From: JAWLBM01 sp041687675
Lineage (GTDB): Bacteria; Pseudomonadota; Alphaproteobacteria; Rhizobiales; Pleomorphomonadaceae
Direction: 5' to 3'
Length of the DNA stretch: 64,000 nt
Assembly: GCA_041687675.1 (NCBI GenBank)
Contig: JAWLBM010000023.1
Span: 15,916-79,915 of the forward strand
Part shown: positions 15,507 through 26,107 of the stretch, piece by piece
How the letters are laid out: each line of letters starts with the position of its first letter
How positions within the stretch are numbered: position 1 is the first letter of the stretch
The notes under the pieces: model-generated
What the model saw: only the letters and a program-made list of their open reading frames with translations
Databases searched by the model: none
Told to the model about the DNA's origin: nothing
Program-made: the position numbers and the translations under genes

Positions 15507-17321
15507 TCAGTGCTCCATCGCCTCCAGCTCGGCGATCATGCCCTCGATCACCGACAGGCCCATGGCCCAGAAGCCGGGGTCGCTGGCGTCGAGGCCGAAG
15601 GGGGCGAGCAGCTCCTTGTGGTGCTTGGTGCCGCCCGCCTCCAGCAGGGCGAAGTACTTGTCCTGGAAGCCCGGCTCGGCCTTTTCGAACACCGCGTAGA
15701 GCGAGTTCACCAGGCAGTCGCCGAAGGCGTAGGCATAGACGTAAAATGGCGAGTGGATGAAGTGCGGGATGTAGGCCCAGAAGGTCTCGTAGCCCGGCTT
15801 CAGCTCGATCGCCGGGCCGAGGCTCTCGCCCTGGACGCTCATCCACAGCTCGCCGATCCGGTCGGCGGTGAGCTCGCCCTCGCGGCGGGCCGCGTGCACC
15901 TTCCGCTCGAAGGAGTAGAAGGCGATCTGGCGCACCACCGTGTTGATCATGTCCTCCACCTTGGAGGCGAGCAGGGTGCGCCGCTCGGCCTTGGAGGCGG
16001 TCTTCGCCAGCAGCGCCCGGAAGGTCAGCATCTCGCCGAACACCGAGGCGGTCTCGGCCAGCGTCAGCGGCGTCGGCGCCATCAGCGCGCCCTGGCGGGC
16101 GGCGAGCACCTGGTGCACGCCGTGGCCGAGCTCGTGGGCAAGGGTCATCACGTCGCGGGTGCGGCCGAGATAGTTGAGCAGCACATAGGGATGCGCCGAG
16201 GGCACCGTCGGATGGGCGAAGGCGCCGGGCGCCTTGCCGGGGCGGACCGGCGCGTCGATCCAGCGCTCGTCGAAGAAGCGGCGGGCGATGTCGGCCATCC
16301 GCGGCGAGAAGCCGGCGTAGGCGGACAGTACCGTCTCGCGCGCCTCGTCCCAAGGCACCTGGCGGGTGACCGCCCCCGGCAGCGGCGCGTTGCGGTCCCA
16401 GTGAGCGAGCGTCTCCCTGCCCATCCACCTGGCCTTCAGGGCATAGTAGCGGTGCGACAGCCGCGGATAGGCCGCGCGCACGGCCTCGACCAGGGCATCG
16501 ACCACCTCGCGCTCGACCCGGTTCGACAGGTGGCGGGCGTCGGCGATGTCCTTGAAGCCGCGCCAGCGGTCGGAGATCTCCTTGTCCTTGGCGAGCACGT
16601 TGGTGATCAGCGAGAACACGCGGAGGTTCTCGCCGAAGGTCTTCGCCAGCGCCTCCGCGGCCGCCCGCCGGCGGGCCTCCTCGGGCTCCTGGAGGAGGTG
16701 CAGCGTCTGCTCGATGCCGAGGTCGGCGCCGTCGACGGTGAACTTCAGCGCCGCGATCGTCTCGTCGAACAGCCGGTTCCAGGCGGAATAGCCGGTGATC
16801 GACTTCTCGTGAAACAGCTCCTCGATGCGGTCCTCCAGCTGGTAGGGCTTCTCCAGCCGGATGTCGGTGAGCCAGGGGCGATAGTGCCCCAGTTCCGGGT
16901 CGGCCATCGCCGCCTCCAGGGCGGCATCGTCGATGCGGTTCAGCTCCAGCTCGAAGAACAGCAACTGCGAGGACGCATTGGTCAGCTTCTCCTGGACGTC
17001 GCCGTAGAACTTCGCCCGGTGCGGATCGGTGGTGTCGCCGACGTAGTGGAGCGAGGCGAAGGAGGCGAGCCGGCCGAGAAGCTCCTGCAGCCGCTCGTAC
17101 TCGCGGATCACCGCGGCGAGCCGGTGGCCGCCGTCGGGCGCGGCGACGAGGCCGGCCAGCGTGCCCCGGTGGGTCGCGGCGAAGGCCTCGGCGTCGGCCT
17201 GCGCCCGGGCGAGGTCCGCGGCGACGGCGGGCGCGTCCGGCGAGGAATACAGCGCCGAGAGGTCCCACTCCGGCAGGGTGCCGAGGGCTTCGGCGGGGGC
17301 GGCGTTGCTGGCGGCGGGCAT
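15507..17321 (-). CDS. pepF: M3-family oligoendopeptidase F
   Basis: 604 residues, the usual length of PepF. The zinc site HELGHGVHQ is present (about residue 389), with the downstream ETASVFGEML segment supplying the third ligand Glu. The C-terminal IPHFIHSPFYVYAYAFGDCL is typical of the PepF/M3 branch. It is a cytoplasmic metallopeptidase that cleaves short peptides. The start at 17321 (MPAASNAAP) is preferred to an upstream in-frame ATG with no binding site. Monocistronic, convergent with nothing on its left; the inverted repeat after its stop may end transcription. Confidence 0.92.
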   Translation of the reverse strand: MPAASNAAPAEALGTLPEWDLSALYSSPDAPAVAADLARAQADAEAFAATHRGTLAGLVAAPDGGHRLAAVIREYERLQELLGRLASFASLHYVGDTTDPHRAKFYGDVQEKLTNASSQLLFFELELNRIDDAALEAAMADPELGHYRPWLTDIRLEKPYQLEDRIEELFHEKSITGYSAWNRLFDETIAALKFTVDGADLGIEQTLHLLQEPEEARRRAAAEALAKTFGENLRVFSLITNVLAKDKEISDRWRGFKDIADARHLSNRVEREVVDALVEAVRAAYPRLSHRYYALKARWMGRETLAHWDRNAPLPGAVTRQVPWDEARETVLSAYAGFSPRMADIARRFFDERWIDAPVRPGKAPGAFAHPTVPSAHPYVLLNYLGRTRDVMTLAHELGHGVHQVLAARQGALMAPTPLTLAETASVFGEMLTFRALLAKTASKAERRTLLASKVEDMINTVVRQIAFYSFERKVHAARREGELTADRIGELWMSVQGESLGPAIELKPGYETFWAYIPHFIHSPFYVYAYAFGDCLVNSLYAVFEKAEPGFQDKYFALLEAGGTKHHKELLAPFGLDASDPGFWAMGLSVIEGMIAELEAMEH

Positions 17322-17444
17322 GGGGCGGCATCTCCGGATCGGGACGAGGAGCACATCCATATCGGTCGGCCGCCCCGGCGATCAACCGTCTCGGGCCGTC
17401 GTGCACGCGCCAGCCGTGGACAGCCCCTGCCGCGGCCGCCGGCC

Positions 17445-17460
17445 TTAATCCGATCTTTAC
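17445..17460 (+). promoter_or_regulatory. Near-consensus CtrA box
   Basis: TTAA-TCCGATC-TTTAC (17445-17460) differs from the CtrA consensus TTAA-N7-TTAAC at one position. It lies 85 bases upstream of the sigma-54 response regulator start. CtrA control of a TacA-type regulator would be in line with known alphaproteobacterial cell-cycle circuits. One mismatch makes this moderate evidence only. Confidence 0.4.
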
Positions 17461-17544
17461 CGACCGGTGGTCATGGTGACCCGAATTGGAACAGAACCGG
17501 CACGATCCGGCCATCCCGCACCGTCCGAGGAAGGTACCCGCTTC

Positions 17545-19083
<1,539 letters not shown>

Positions 19084-19174
19084 CGTCACGGCCGAAACCG
19101 CGCAGGCGGCGCCGGCAGGCCTTGAAAAAATCGAAGTCGTCGCGTCAAAACTCCTTAGTTTCAAGGTGGGACAG

Positions 19175-20893
19175 ATGACCCGGAAGATCGCCCGATTCCT
19201 TGCCGCCAGCCTGCTCGCCGGAGTGGCCCTGCCCGCCTTCGCGCAGACGACCGTTGCGCCGCCGGTCGCGGTCGAGGTGGCCCCGCTCGCCCCCGCCGCC
19301 GCGGCGCCGGCCGACCCCGGCGCGCCTTCGGCCGCCGCCCCGTCGTCGATCGCGGAGGCCCCGGGGGTCATCGTCGACCCCCTCGCCGACGCCATCGCCT
19401 CCGCGCTCACCGCCGCCGAGGGCACCGCCCGCGGCTTCGTCGAAAAGCGCCGCGCCGCGGCGGTGGACAGCTTTTACGACGAGCGTGCCTACCGCCCGGT
19501 GTGGGTGGACGAGGCCGGCCTCACCACCCGCGCCCGGGCGGCGATGGACCGCCTCGGCGAAGCGACCGCGGACGGGCTCGACCCGGCCGCCTTCGCGGTC
19601 CCGCCGGCGCCGCAGGGCTTCGACGCCCGCGACCTCGCCGCCTTCGACCTCGCGCTCTCCCACGCCGTGGTCGCGTTCGCCGAGGAGGCCTCGGGCGGGC
19701 GCCTGGTGCCGAATACGATCAATTCGAAGTTCATCACCCGCAAGCCGGAGCGGGCCGACCCCATCGCGGCGCTGAGGACCGTGTCCGGCGCCACGGACGC
19801 CGCCGCCGCGCTCGACGGCTTCAACCCGCCGCACGAGGGGTTCCGCCGCCTGAAGGAAAAGCTCGCTGAGGTGCGCGCGCGGCCGGACGAGCCGCCGCCG
19901 GCGCCGATCCCGGCCGGTCCGTCGCTGAAGCCGGGCATGGTGGACCCGCGCGTGCCGCTGCTCCGGACGCGGCTCGAGCTGCCCGAGCCGGCCGGCATGG
20001 GCGCCGAGGTCTACGACGAGGCGATGGTCGAGGCGGTGCGGGCGTTCCAGAAGGGCGCCGGCCTCCTCGACGACGGCATCGTCGGCCCGCGGACGCTCGC
20101 GGTGCTGAACGGCGCCGACCGCGACGAGGAGGGCCAGATCCTCGCCAACATGGAGATGTGGCGCTGGATGCCGCGCGAGCTCGGCACAGAGCACGTCCTC
20201 GTCAACATCCCCGAGTTCATGGTCCGCGTCGTCCGCCACGGCGAGGAGGTGCACAAGGCGCGGGTGGTGGTCGGCACGCAGACCAACCAGACCCCGGTGT
20301 TCTCCGACGAGATGGAGTATCTCGTCGTCAACCCCTACTGGCACGTGCCCGAATCGATCCGGATGAAGGAGATGCTGCCGGAGATCCAGGCCGACCCGGG
20401 CGGCTTCTTCCGCCGCAACGGCTACGAGGCGGTGTGGAACGGCCAGGTGATCGACCCGACGCGCGTCCTGTGGGACGAGAACGCGATCAAGTACGTCGGC
20501 ATCCGCCAGCCGCCGAGCGAGGCCAATGCCCTCGGCCGGATCAAGTTCATGTTCCCGAACCAGCACGCCGTCTACCTGCACGACACGCCGTCGCGCAAGC
20601 TGTTCCAGCGAGACTGGCGGGCCTACAGCCACGGCTGCGTGCGCGTCGACGACCCGATGGAGTTCGCCCGCGCGATCCTCGAGGACGAGCGCGACATCGA
20701 CGTCGACCGCCTCACGGCCCTGTTCGGCGGCCCGGAGACCCGGGTGGACCTCACCCAGCACATCAAGGTCCACATCGCCTACTTCACCGCCTGGGTCGAC
20801 GCCGACGGCGTCCTGCAGATGCGCGACGACCTCTACGGCCACGCCGCCAAGGTGAAGGCCGCGCTCGAGGACCTCGCAGCTGCGACGAACTGA
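19175..20893 (+). CDS. L,D-transpeptidase, YcbB type
   Basis: 572 residues. A Sec signal peptide (cleaved near PAFA-QTT, about residue 24) is followed by a Pro/Ala linker, an LDT scaffold domain (DSFYDERAYRPVWVDEAGL), a peptidoglycan-binding helix bundle (AVRAFQKGAGLLDDGIVGPRTLAVLN, about 290-315) and the YkuD catalytic domain with the active-site SHGCVRV (Cys about residue 490). It makes 3-3 cross-links or attaches proteins to peptidoglycan in the periplasm. GGTGGG lies upstream of the ATG at 19175. It follows the sigma-54 regulator by 91 bases and may be co-transcribed with it. Confidence 0.92.
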   Translation: MTRKIARFLAASLLAGVALPAFAQTTVAPPVAVEVAPLAPAAAAPADPGAPSAAAPSSIAEAPGVIVDPLADAIASALTAAEGTARGFVEKRRAAAVDSFYDERAYRPVWVDEAGLTTRARAAMDRLGEATADGLDPAAFAVPPAPQGFDARDLAAFDLALSHAVVAFAEEASGGRLVPNTINSKFITRKPERADPIAALRTVSGATDAAAALDGFNPPHEGFRRLKEKLAEVRARPDEPPPAPIPAGPSLKPGMVDPRVPLLRTRLELPEPAGMGAEVYDEAMVEAVRAFQKGAGLLDDGIVGPRTLAVLNGADRDEEGQILANMEMWRWMPRELGTEHVLVNIPEFMVRVVRHGEEVHKARVVVGTQTNQTPVFSDEMEYLVVNPYWHVPESIRMKEMLPEIQADPGGFFRRNGYEAVWNGQVIDPTRVLWDENAIKYVGIRQPPSEANALGRIKFMFPNQHAVYLHDTPSRKLFQRDWRAYSHGCVRVDDPMEFARAILEDERDIDVDRLTALFGGPETRVDLTQHIKVHIAYFTAWVDADGVLQMRDDLYGHAAKVKAALEDLAAATN

Positions 20894-21118
20894 GGACGGG
20901 CGGCGGGGGGCGCGTGGCCACCCCGCCCCCCTTTCCTTCCCCGTTCCCTTTCCTCGCCCGAGTGGCAGTCCCTTCCCCCCTTCCCCACCCCCGGTCACGC
21001 CGGCGTGAATTCCGGGCTTGGCGGGCCGCGCTTGCGCGGCTATTGTTCCGCCACCCTCACGAGGGTTGATGGCGGCACTACGAACCGAGGCGTTTTCCAC
21101 CAACGCGGACCGAGACGG

Positions 21119-21134
21119 TAAACCGTTGCTTAAT
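21119..21134 (+). promoter_or_regulatory. Weak CtrA-like box upstream of the DUF882 gene
   Basis: TAAA-CCGTTGC-TTAAT departs from TTAA-N7-TTAAC at two positions. It lies in a stretch with codons unlike the surrounding genes (non-coding). If it is a promoter element, the DUF882 start must be at or after 21150. Weak evidence. Confidence 0.25.
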
Positions 21135-21149
21135 GGTTGCCGGGGCAGG

Positions 21150-23048
21150 ATGGCGTCAAGGCTGGAGACAACCCCTGGCACCGGGCGGCATGGCTTGAAA
21201 CAGTACCCAGTGAAGGACGGCAAGGCCCCCCCGGCTCTCGCCCCTACCCCCGACGCACGTGCGAACCCCGCGGCGCCCCGGCCGGGCCTCGCCGGTTCCG
21301 TATCGTGCGCAGCGCTCTCCCGCTGGATGATCGGCGCCCTGGTCGCGACCGTCGCGGCCTTCTCGGCGATGACGATGGAGGCCACGGCCGAGACGCGCAC
21401 GCTCGACCTCTACAACACCCACACCAAGGAACGGCTGACGATCACGTTCAAGAAGAACGGGAAATACGTCGGCTCGGCGCTGCGCGAGCTCAACCAGTTC
21501 CTGCGCGACTGGCGGCGCAACGAGCCGACCGACATGGACCCGCGGCTGTTCGACACAGTGTGGGAGGTCTACTCCCGGTCCGGCTCGCGCCAGCCGATCC
21601 ACGTGGTTTCCGCCTACCGCTCGCTCGCCACCAACAACATGCTGCGGTCCCGCTCAAGGGGCGTCGCCAAGCACAGCCAGCACACGCTCGGCAAGGCGAT
21701 GGACTTCTTCCTGCCGGACGTGAAGGTGTCGAAGCTGCGGGAGATCGGCGTCACCATGCAGCGGGGCGGCGTCGGCTTTTATCCGACCGCGAACAACCCC
21801 TTCGTGCACATCGACGTCGGCAGCGTGCGCGCCTGGCCGCGGTTGAGCCGCCAGCAACTCGTCAAGCTGTTCCCGGACGGCAAGACCGTCCACCTGCCCA
21901 CCGACGGCAAGCCGCTCGCCGGCTACCAGGAGGCGCTGGCGGAGCTGAAGCGCAACGGGTCGGTGACCCGGCCGCTGGCCGTCGCCGAGGAAAACTCGGG
22001 CGGCACCCGCAAGAAGGGCCTTCTCGCCATGCTGTTCGGCGACGAGGAGGACGAGGGCGAGGAGCTCAGCGCCGCGCGGCCGGAGCAGTCGCTGACCGCC
22101 GGCGGGCCCGCCAAGGCCGTCGAGGCGCCCGCCCCCGCGCCGGCCGCGCCGCCGCCGGCTCCCGCGGCCCCGGCTCCGACCGTGGTCGCCGAGGCGCCGG
22201 TGCCGCCGAAGGCGCCGGAGCAGCAGGACGCCCCGGTCGCCTCGCTCGCCGAGGCCACCCTCCCGGCCGGGACGGCGGTCGCCGTCGCAGCCGCCCCGCC
22301 GCCGCCGGCGCCCCGCAAGCGGCCGGAGGTCCCCGCAGAGGAGATCGTGGTCGCCGCCGTCGATCCCTCGATCCGCCCGCGCCCGCGCCCGGATCTCGCC
22401 GTCGCCGAGGACGCGCCGGTGCAGGTCGCCTTCGCCGAGCCGGCGTCGCCGCCCGCCCTTGCCGAGACGGCGTCGCCACCCGCCCCGACGGCCCCGATGC
22501 CGGTCGCCGCGGCGATGCTGGCTCAGGCACCGGCGCCCGCGACCGACGAACCGGCCGACGCGCGGATGGCGCTCGCCGAGGTCGCCCGCGATCCCGCGTC
22601 CGGCCAGGACCTGCCCGCCCTCGGCTACGCCTCGCCGCTGCAGCCGCAGCCCGCGCTGGCGAGGGCGCCCGCCGCGATCCATGCCGCCCGCGCGGTCGCC
22701 GGCCCGAGCCGCGGCGTGACCCCGCCGGCGACGGCCCGGCCGCCCGAGGCCGCGGTGGCGGACGCCCGGAAGGCGGACCCGCTCGCCGTGCTGACCCCGG
22801 TGGCGCTCGCTGCCGACCTGCCGATCTACGACGGCGGCGCGACCGCCTGGGGCGGCGACTTCGCCAGGCTCGCCCATCCGGACCAGCTCGACGGGGAGGT
22901 GCTGTTCACCTCGCCGCGGGTGGTCGTGAAGGCCGCGTTCGACCGCCGGCCCTACGGCCCGATGTCCGCACAGACTTTCTCCGGCGTCGCGCTGACGCGA
23001 CTGCCCCTCGCGGTATTCAGGTCCGCGCAGGACTTTGCGATGCGCTGA
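21150..23048 (+). CDS. DUF882 (YcbK/M15-like) periplasmic protein with Pro/Ala tail
   Basis: About 632 residues. After an N-terminal hydrophobic segment (IGALVATVAAFSAM) the DUF882 domain follows (about 90-240). It has ELNQFLRDWRRNE, VVSAYRSLATNNMLRS and the peptidase-M15-like metal site of SQHTLGKAMDFF and FVHIDVG. Characterised relatives are zinc peptidases or peptidoglycan-interacting proteins of the envelope. The remaining 390 residues are a low-complexity Pro/Ala/Val-rich tail, much longer than in typical DUF882 proteins (about 180 residues), ending in a short conserved-looking region. The start is uncertain: 21069 has a better binding site but lies in poor codon context, and an ATG at 21327 would give a plain signal peptide. 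Confidence 0.8.
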   Translation: MASRLETTPGTGRHGLKQYPVKDGKAPPALAPTPDARANPAAPRPGLAGSVSCAALSRWMIGALVATVAAFSAMTMEATAETRTLDLYNTHTKERLTITFKKNGKYVGSALRELNQFLRDWRRNEPTDMDPRLFDTVWEVYSRSGSRQPIHVVSAYRSLATNNMLRSRSRGVAKHSQHTLGKAMDFFLPDVKVSKLREIGVTMQRGGVGFYPTANNPFVHIDVGSVRAWPRLSRQQLVKLFPDGKTVHLPTDGKPLAGYQEALAELKRNGSVTRPLAVAEENSGGTRKKGLLAMLFGDEEDEGEELSAARPEQSLTAGGPAKAVEAPAPAPAAPPPAPAAPAPTVVAEAPVPPKAPEQQDAPVASLAEATLPAGTAVAVAAAPPPPAPRKRPEVPAEEIVVAAVDPSIRPRPRPDLAVAEDAPVQVAFAEPASPPALAETASPPAPTAPMPVAAAMLAQAPAPATDEPADARMALAEVARDPASGQDLPALGYASPLQPQPALARAPAAIHAARAVAGPSRGVTPPATARPPEAAVADARKADPLAVLTPVALAADLPIYDGGATAWGGDFARLAHPDQLDGEVLFTSPRVVVKAAFDRRPYGPMSAQTFSGVALTRLPLAVFRSAQDFAMR

Positions 23049-23177
23049 CGGCGCGGCGGCGATGCCGCCCGTTCGCCGTCGGCATTCCGCCGTTCCCCTC
23101 CTGCCTGGAGCGGCCACCCGACCCCGCGGGCCCGGTCCCGAGGACCGCCCCGCCGGGTCCACATACCGAGGACGACC

Positions 23178-23987
23178 ATGAGCACCACCCGATCCGATTC
23201 GCCGGCCGCGACCTGGCGCGGCCTCTCCATTCCCGACGTCGCCGGCCAGGTGGTGCTGGTGACCGGGGGATCCGGCGGCATCGGCCGGGCGGTCGCCCTC
23301 GGCTTCGCCGCGGTCGGCGCGAAGGTGATCGTGCAGTACTTCAAGGGCGAGGCGGCCGCCCGCTCCCTCGCCGACGAGATCCGTGCCGCGGGCGGCGAGG
23401 CCACGCTGGTGCAGTTCGAGGCGGCGGACCCGGAGGCGGTGTCCGCGGGCGTCGCCGAGGCGATCAAGGTGCACGGCCGGCTCGACGGCCTCGTCAACAA
23501 CGCCGGCAGCATGCTCGGCCGGGCCCCCTACGCCAGCGCCAGCCTCGAGCACTACGACTACGTGACCGCAGTCAACGGCCGCTCGGTGTTCGTCGCCACC
23601 CAGGCGGCGCTGCCGGCGCTGAAGGCGTCCAAGGGCTGGATCACCAACACCACCTCGATCGCCGCCCGCAACGGCGGCAGCGTCGGCGCGGGCATCTACG
23701 GCTCGGCCAAGGCGCTGGTGGCCACCATGACCCGCGGCATGGCCAAGGAGTTCGCCCCCTTCGGCATCCGCGTCAACGCGGTGGCGCCGGGCGTGATCCT
23801 CACCGCCTTCCACGAGCGCGACTCGACCAAGGAGCAGCTCGAGGCCGCCCTCGCCGGCATCCCGGCCGGCCGGCTCGGCGTGCCCGACGACTGCGTCGGC
23901 GCCTACCTGTTCCTCGCCTCGCCGATGCTGTCCGGCTACGTCACCGGCCAGTCGATCGAGGTGAACGGCGGCCAGCTGATGCCCTGA
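23178..23987 (+). CDS. Short-chain dehydrogenase/reductase
   Basis: 269 residues, classical SDR: cofactor loop TGGSGGIGRA (about 30-39), NNAG (about 110), catalytic Ser in TTSIAAR and YGSAK with the catalytic Tyr and Lys (about 177-181), and the C-terminal YVTGQSIEVNGGQLMP. The basic residue pattern after beta-2 (YFKGE) does not settle NADH versus NADPH. GAGGA precedes the ATG. It stands alone between the DUF882 gene and a hairpin, so no substrate can be named. Confidence 0.88.
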   Translation: MSTTRSDSPAATWRGLSIPDVAGQVVLVTGGSGGIGRAVALGFAAVGAKVIVQYFKGEAAARSLADEIRAAGGEATLVQFEAADPEAVSAGVAEAIKVHGRLDGLVNNAGSMLGRAPYASASLEHYDYVTAVNGRSVFVATQAALPALKASKGWITNTTSIAARNGGSVGAGIYGSAKALVATMTRGMAKEFAPFGIRVNAVAPGVILTAFHERDSTKEQLEAALAGIPAGRLGVPDDCVGAYLFLASPMLSGYVTGQSIEVNGGQLMP

Positions 23988-23996
23988 CGGGGAGAA

Positions 23997-24025
23997 GGCC
24001 GGGCGGCGGCATCCCCCGCCCGGCC
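23997..24025 (+). terminator. 10-bp GC hairpin after the SDR gene
   Basis: GGCCGGGCGG (23997-24006) pairs with CCGCCCGGCC (24016-24025), 10 bases after the SDR stop codon. A weak CGCTCTTGC follows rather than a T tract. The rest of the 309-base gap up to 24296 carries several TTAAC words and the CtrA box. Confidence 0.55.
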
Positions 24026-24248
24026 GCGCTCTTGCAAGAACGCCGATATCGCCCGTCGATCCGCCCCTCATCGACCTCTGTCACCGAATTCCGACGACGC
24101 TTCCAAGCAGTTGGCGGACGGCGCGAGCATCACGCGAGGTCTTGGCGTCTGCTCGCCATGGTCGCATGCCCCTGCGGCGTTAACCATGTTCGACGAAACC
24201 AGAGCGCCACTTAACATCGTGCATTTTAATACATTCAGTTTGCTGCGA

Positions 24249-24264
24249 TTAACTTTGTCTTAAC
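24249..24264 (+). promoter_or_regulatory. Full-consensus CtrA box
   Basis: TTAA-CTTTGTC-TTAAC (24249-24264) matches the CtrA consensus TTAA-N7-TTAAC at every fixed position. It lies 32 bases upstream of the ATG of the cytochrome b561 fusion gene, in an A/T-rich patch that also has TTAACC at 24180 and TTAACA at 24211. The site is close to where a promoter should be, so CtrA could activate or repress the redox operon. Confidence 0.6.
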
Positions 24265-24296
24265 CACGGCCCCTCAGCGGCGGGAGGTGGAGGCAA

Positions 24297-26063
24297 ATGA
24301 TCGACGCGAAGCAGCAGGCGGAGCCGAAGGGCATCGCCGAGCGGGGCGCGAATCCCGTGTGGCCGGCCCCCGGGGAGCAGGCGAAGCCGCCGAAACCACC
24401 GGCGCCGCGCAGCGACATCGGCACGATCGTCCTGCACTGGACGCTCACCGTCTCGATCCTGGTGAGCCTCGCCACCGGGCTCAGGCTCTCGGCGGACGCT
24501 CCGGACTCCTGGTTCGCCGCGGCGCTGAGCCCGATCCTGCCGCAGGGCGAGATCTGGACTCCCCACTTCATCTCCGCGCTGGTCGCGCTCGGCTGCATGG
24601 TCGCCTACACGGTCTACATGGGCGCCGGCCAGCTTCTGCGGCGGACCTCGCTGCGCAAGGCCGTGGTGCTGACGCTGCCGGCCGCGCCGAAGCTGCGCTG
24701 GGGCGCCGTCAACGTGCTCCTCCACTGGGTGCTGTTCGCCTCGGTGATCGTGCTGTCCGCCACCGGCGTCCTGCTCTACCTCGGCCATGGCGGCTGGGTG
24801 GTGACGGTCCACTATCTCTTCGCGCTGCTGGTGATCGCCTACATCGCCGCGCATCTCGTCGGCCACTTCATGTTCGGCGGCGTCCGCCAGTGGCTGAGGC
24901 TGTTCCGGCCGCAGCGGCTGAAGACCCGGCCCGGCGCGGTGAAGCGGCCGCTCGCCATCGCCTCCGTCGCGGGCGCGGTGGTGATCGCCGGCTTCTACGG
25001 CCTCGACACCGGCACCACCGACGAACTCGTGATGGAGCGCACCGCCCGCCCGCCGACAATCGACGGGCACCTGGACGACCCGGTCTGGCGCGACGCCCGG
25101 CCGGTCACGGTGCGCACCCACCAGGGCGTCAACCTCGGCGGGACGGGCGAATCCACCGTGGAGATCCGCGCCGCCTACGACCGCGACCGCGCCTACTTCG
25201 CCTTCCGCTGGGAGGATCCGAGCCGCTCGCTGAAGCGCCACGCGCTGATCAAGCGCTCGGACGGCTGGCACCTCCTCCACGACGGCGGCGGCTTCATCGC
25301 GGACGAGAATGCATTCTACGAGGACAAGTTCGCCATCACCTTCTCGCGGGCGGGCGGCTGGGGATCGGGAGACTCCACCCACATGGGGCCGCGCCCGCTG
25401 CCGGGGAAGCCGGGCGCCATCAACAACCGCGGCCTGCACTACACCCGCGACGGCAGCGTCATGGACCTGTGGCAATGGAAGGCCGCGCGCGGCGGCATGC
25501 TGGGCGTCGTGGACGACATGTGGTTCGGGCCGCCGCTGGAGGCGAACGAGGCGCAACGCGCCGGCAAGGCCCGCTACAGCGCCGGCTACGAAGCGGACTC
25601 CGGGTCCAAGTTCTACGTCTACAACTACGGCGCCGCGCCGCCGGGCGGGGTGGGCCCCGTCGAGGTGAAGCGCCTGCCGAAGGACTGGCAGCGGACCGTC
25701 GCCAAGCTCGGGCGGGTCAGCCTGGAGCCCGGCGTCGACGACGACCCCGGCTCGCAGTGGTGGATGTTCGAGCACGAAACCGTTCCCTACGACCCCGAGG
25801 TCGATGCCGGCATCCCGGTCGGCACCGTCATCCCCGCCGTGCTGATCGAAGGCGAGTATGCCGGCAGCCGCGCCGACGTTGCCGGCGCCGCCACCTGGGC
25901 GGACGGCCACTGGACGCTGGAGGTCACCCGCGCGATCGACACCGGCGACGCCGACAAGGACCTGGTGCTGACCGACGGCCTCTACCTCTGGGTCGCCGTC
26001 TTCGACCGCAACCAGACCCGCCACACCCGGCATGTCCGGCCCGTCATCCTGAGGATGCGGTAA
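24297..26063 (+). CDS. Cytochrome b561 fused to ethylbenzene-dehydrogenase-type heme domain
   Basis: 588 residues with two modules. Residues of about 40-245 are a cytochrome b561/NapC-like four-to-five-helix membrane domain with heme-ligand candidates in VLHWTLTVS, LLHWVLFAS and VHYLFALLV...AHLVGHF. Residues of about 250-588 are a soluble EB_dh domain (the gamma-subunit heme-b fold of ethylbenzene and DMS dehydrogenases), starting MERTARPPTIDGHLDDPVWRDA, predicted on the periplasmic side. GGAGGTGGAGG precedes the start. The next gene is a 2Fe-2S/FAD reductase 44 bases downstream, so electrons may pass from NAD(P)H through the membrane to a periplasmic acceptor. The role is unknown. Confidence 0.82.
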   Translation: MIDAKQQAEPKGIAERGANPVWPAPGEQAKPPKPPAPRSDIGTIVLHWTLTVSILVSLATGLRLSADAPDSWFAAALSPILPQGEIWTPHFISALVALGCMVAYTVYMGAGQLLRRTSLRKAVVLTLPAAPKLRWGAVNVLLHWVLFASVIVLSATGVLLYLGHGGWVVTVHYLFALLVIAYIAAHLVGHFMFGGVRQWLRLFRPQRLKTRPGAVKRPLAIASVAGAVVIAGFYGLDTGTTDELVMERTARPPTIDGHLDDPVWRDARPVTVRTHQGVNLGGTGESTVEIRAAYDRDRAYFAFRWEDPSRSLKRHALIKRSDGWHLLHDGGGFIADENAFYEDKFAITFSRAGGWGSGDSTHMGPRPLPGKPGAINNRGLHYTRDGSVMDLWQWKAARGGMLGVVDDMWFGPPLEANEAQRAGKARYSAGYEADSGSKFYVYNYGAAPPGGVGPVEVKRLPKDWQRTVAKLGRVSLEPGVDDDPGSQWWMFEHETVPYDPEVDAGIPVGTVIPAVLIEGEYAGSRADVAGAATWADGHWTLEVTRAIDTGDADKDLVLTDGLYLWVAVFDRNQTRHTRHVRPVILRMR

Positions 26064-26107
26064 CCGGCGCCACCCGAACAGTACCTGCGTAACGGAAGGC
26101 GAACCCC

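Noticed and set aside
21137..24214. Rightward open frame of about 1,000 codons over the DUF882 and SDR genes
   Set aside because: Arg/Gly/Pro-rich translation with no domain; it is a shifted frame of two clear genes.
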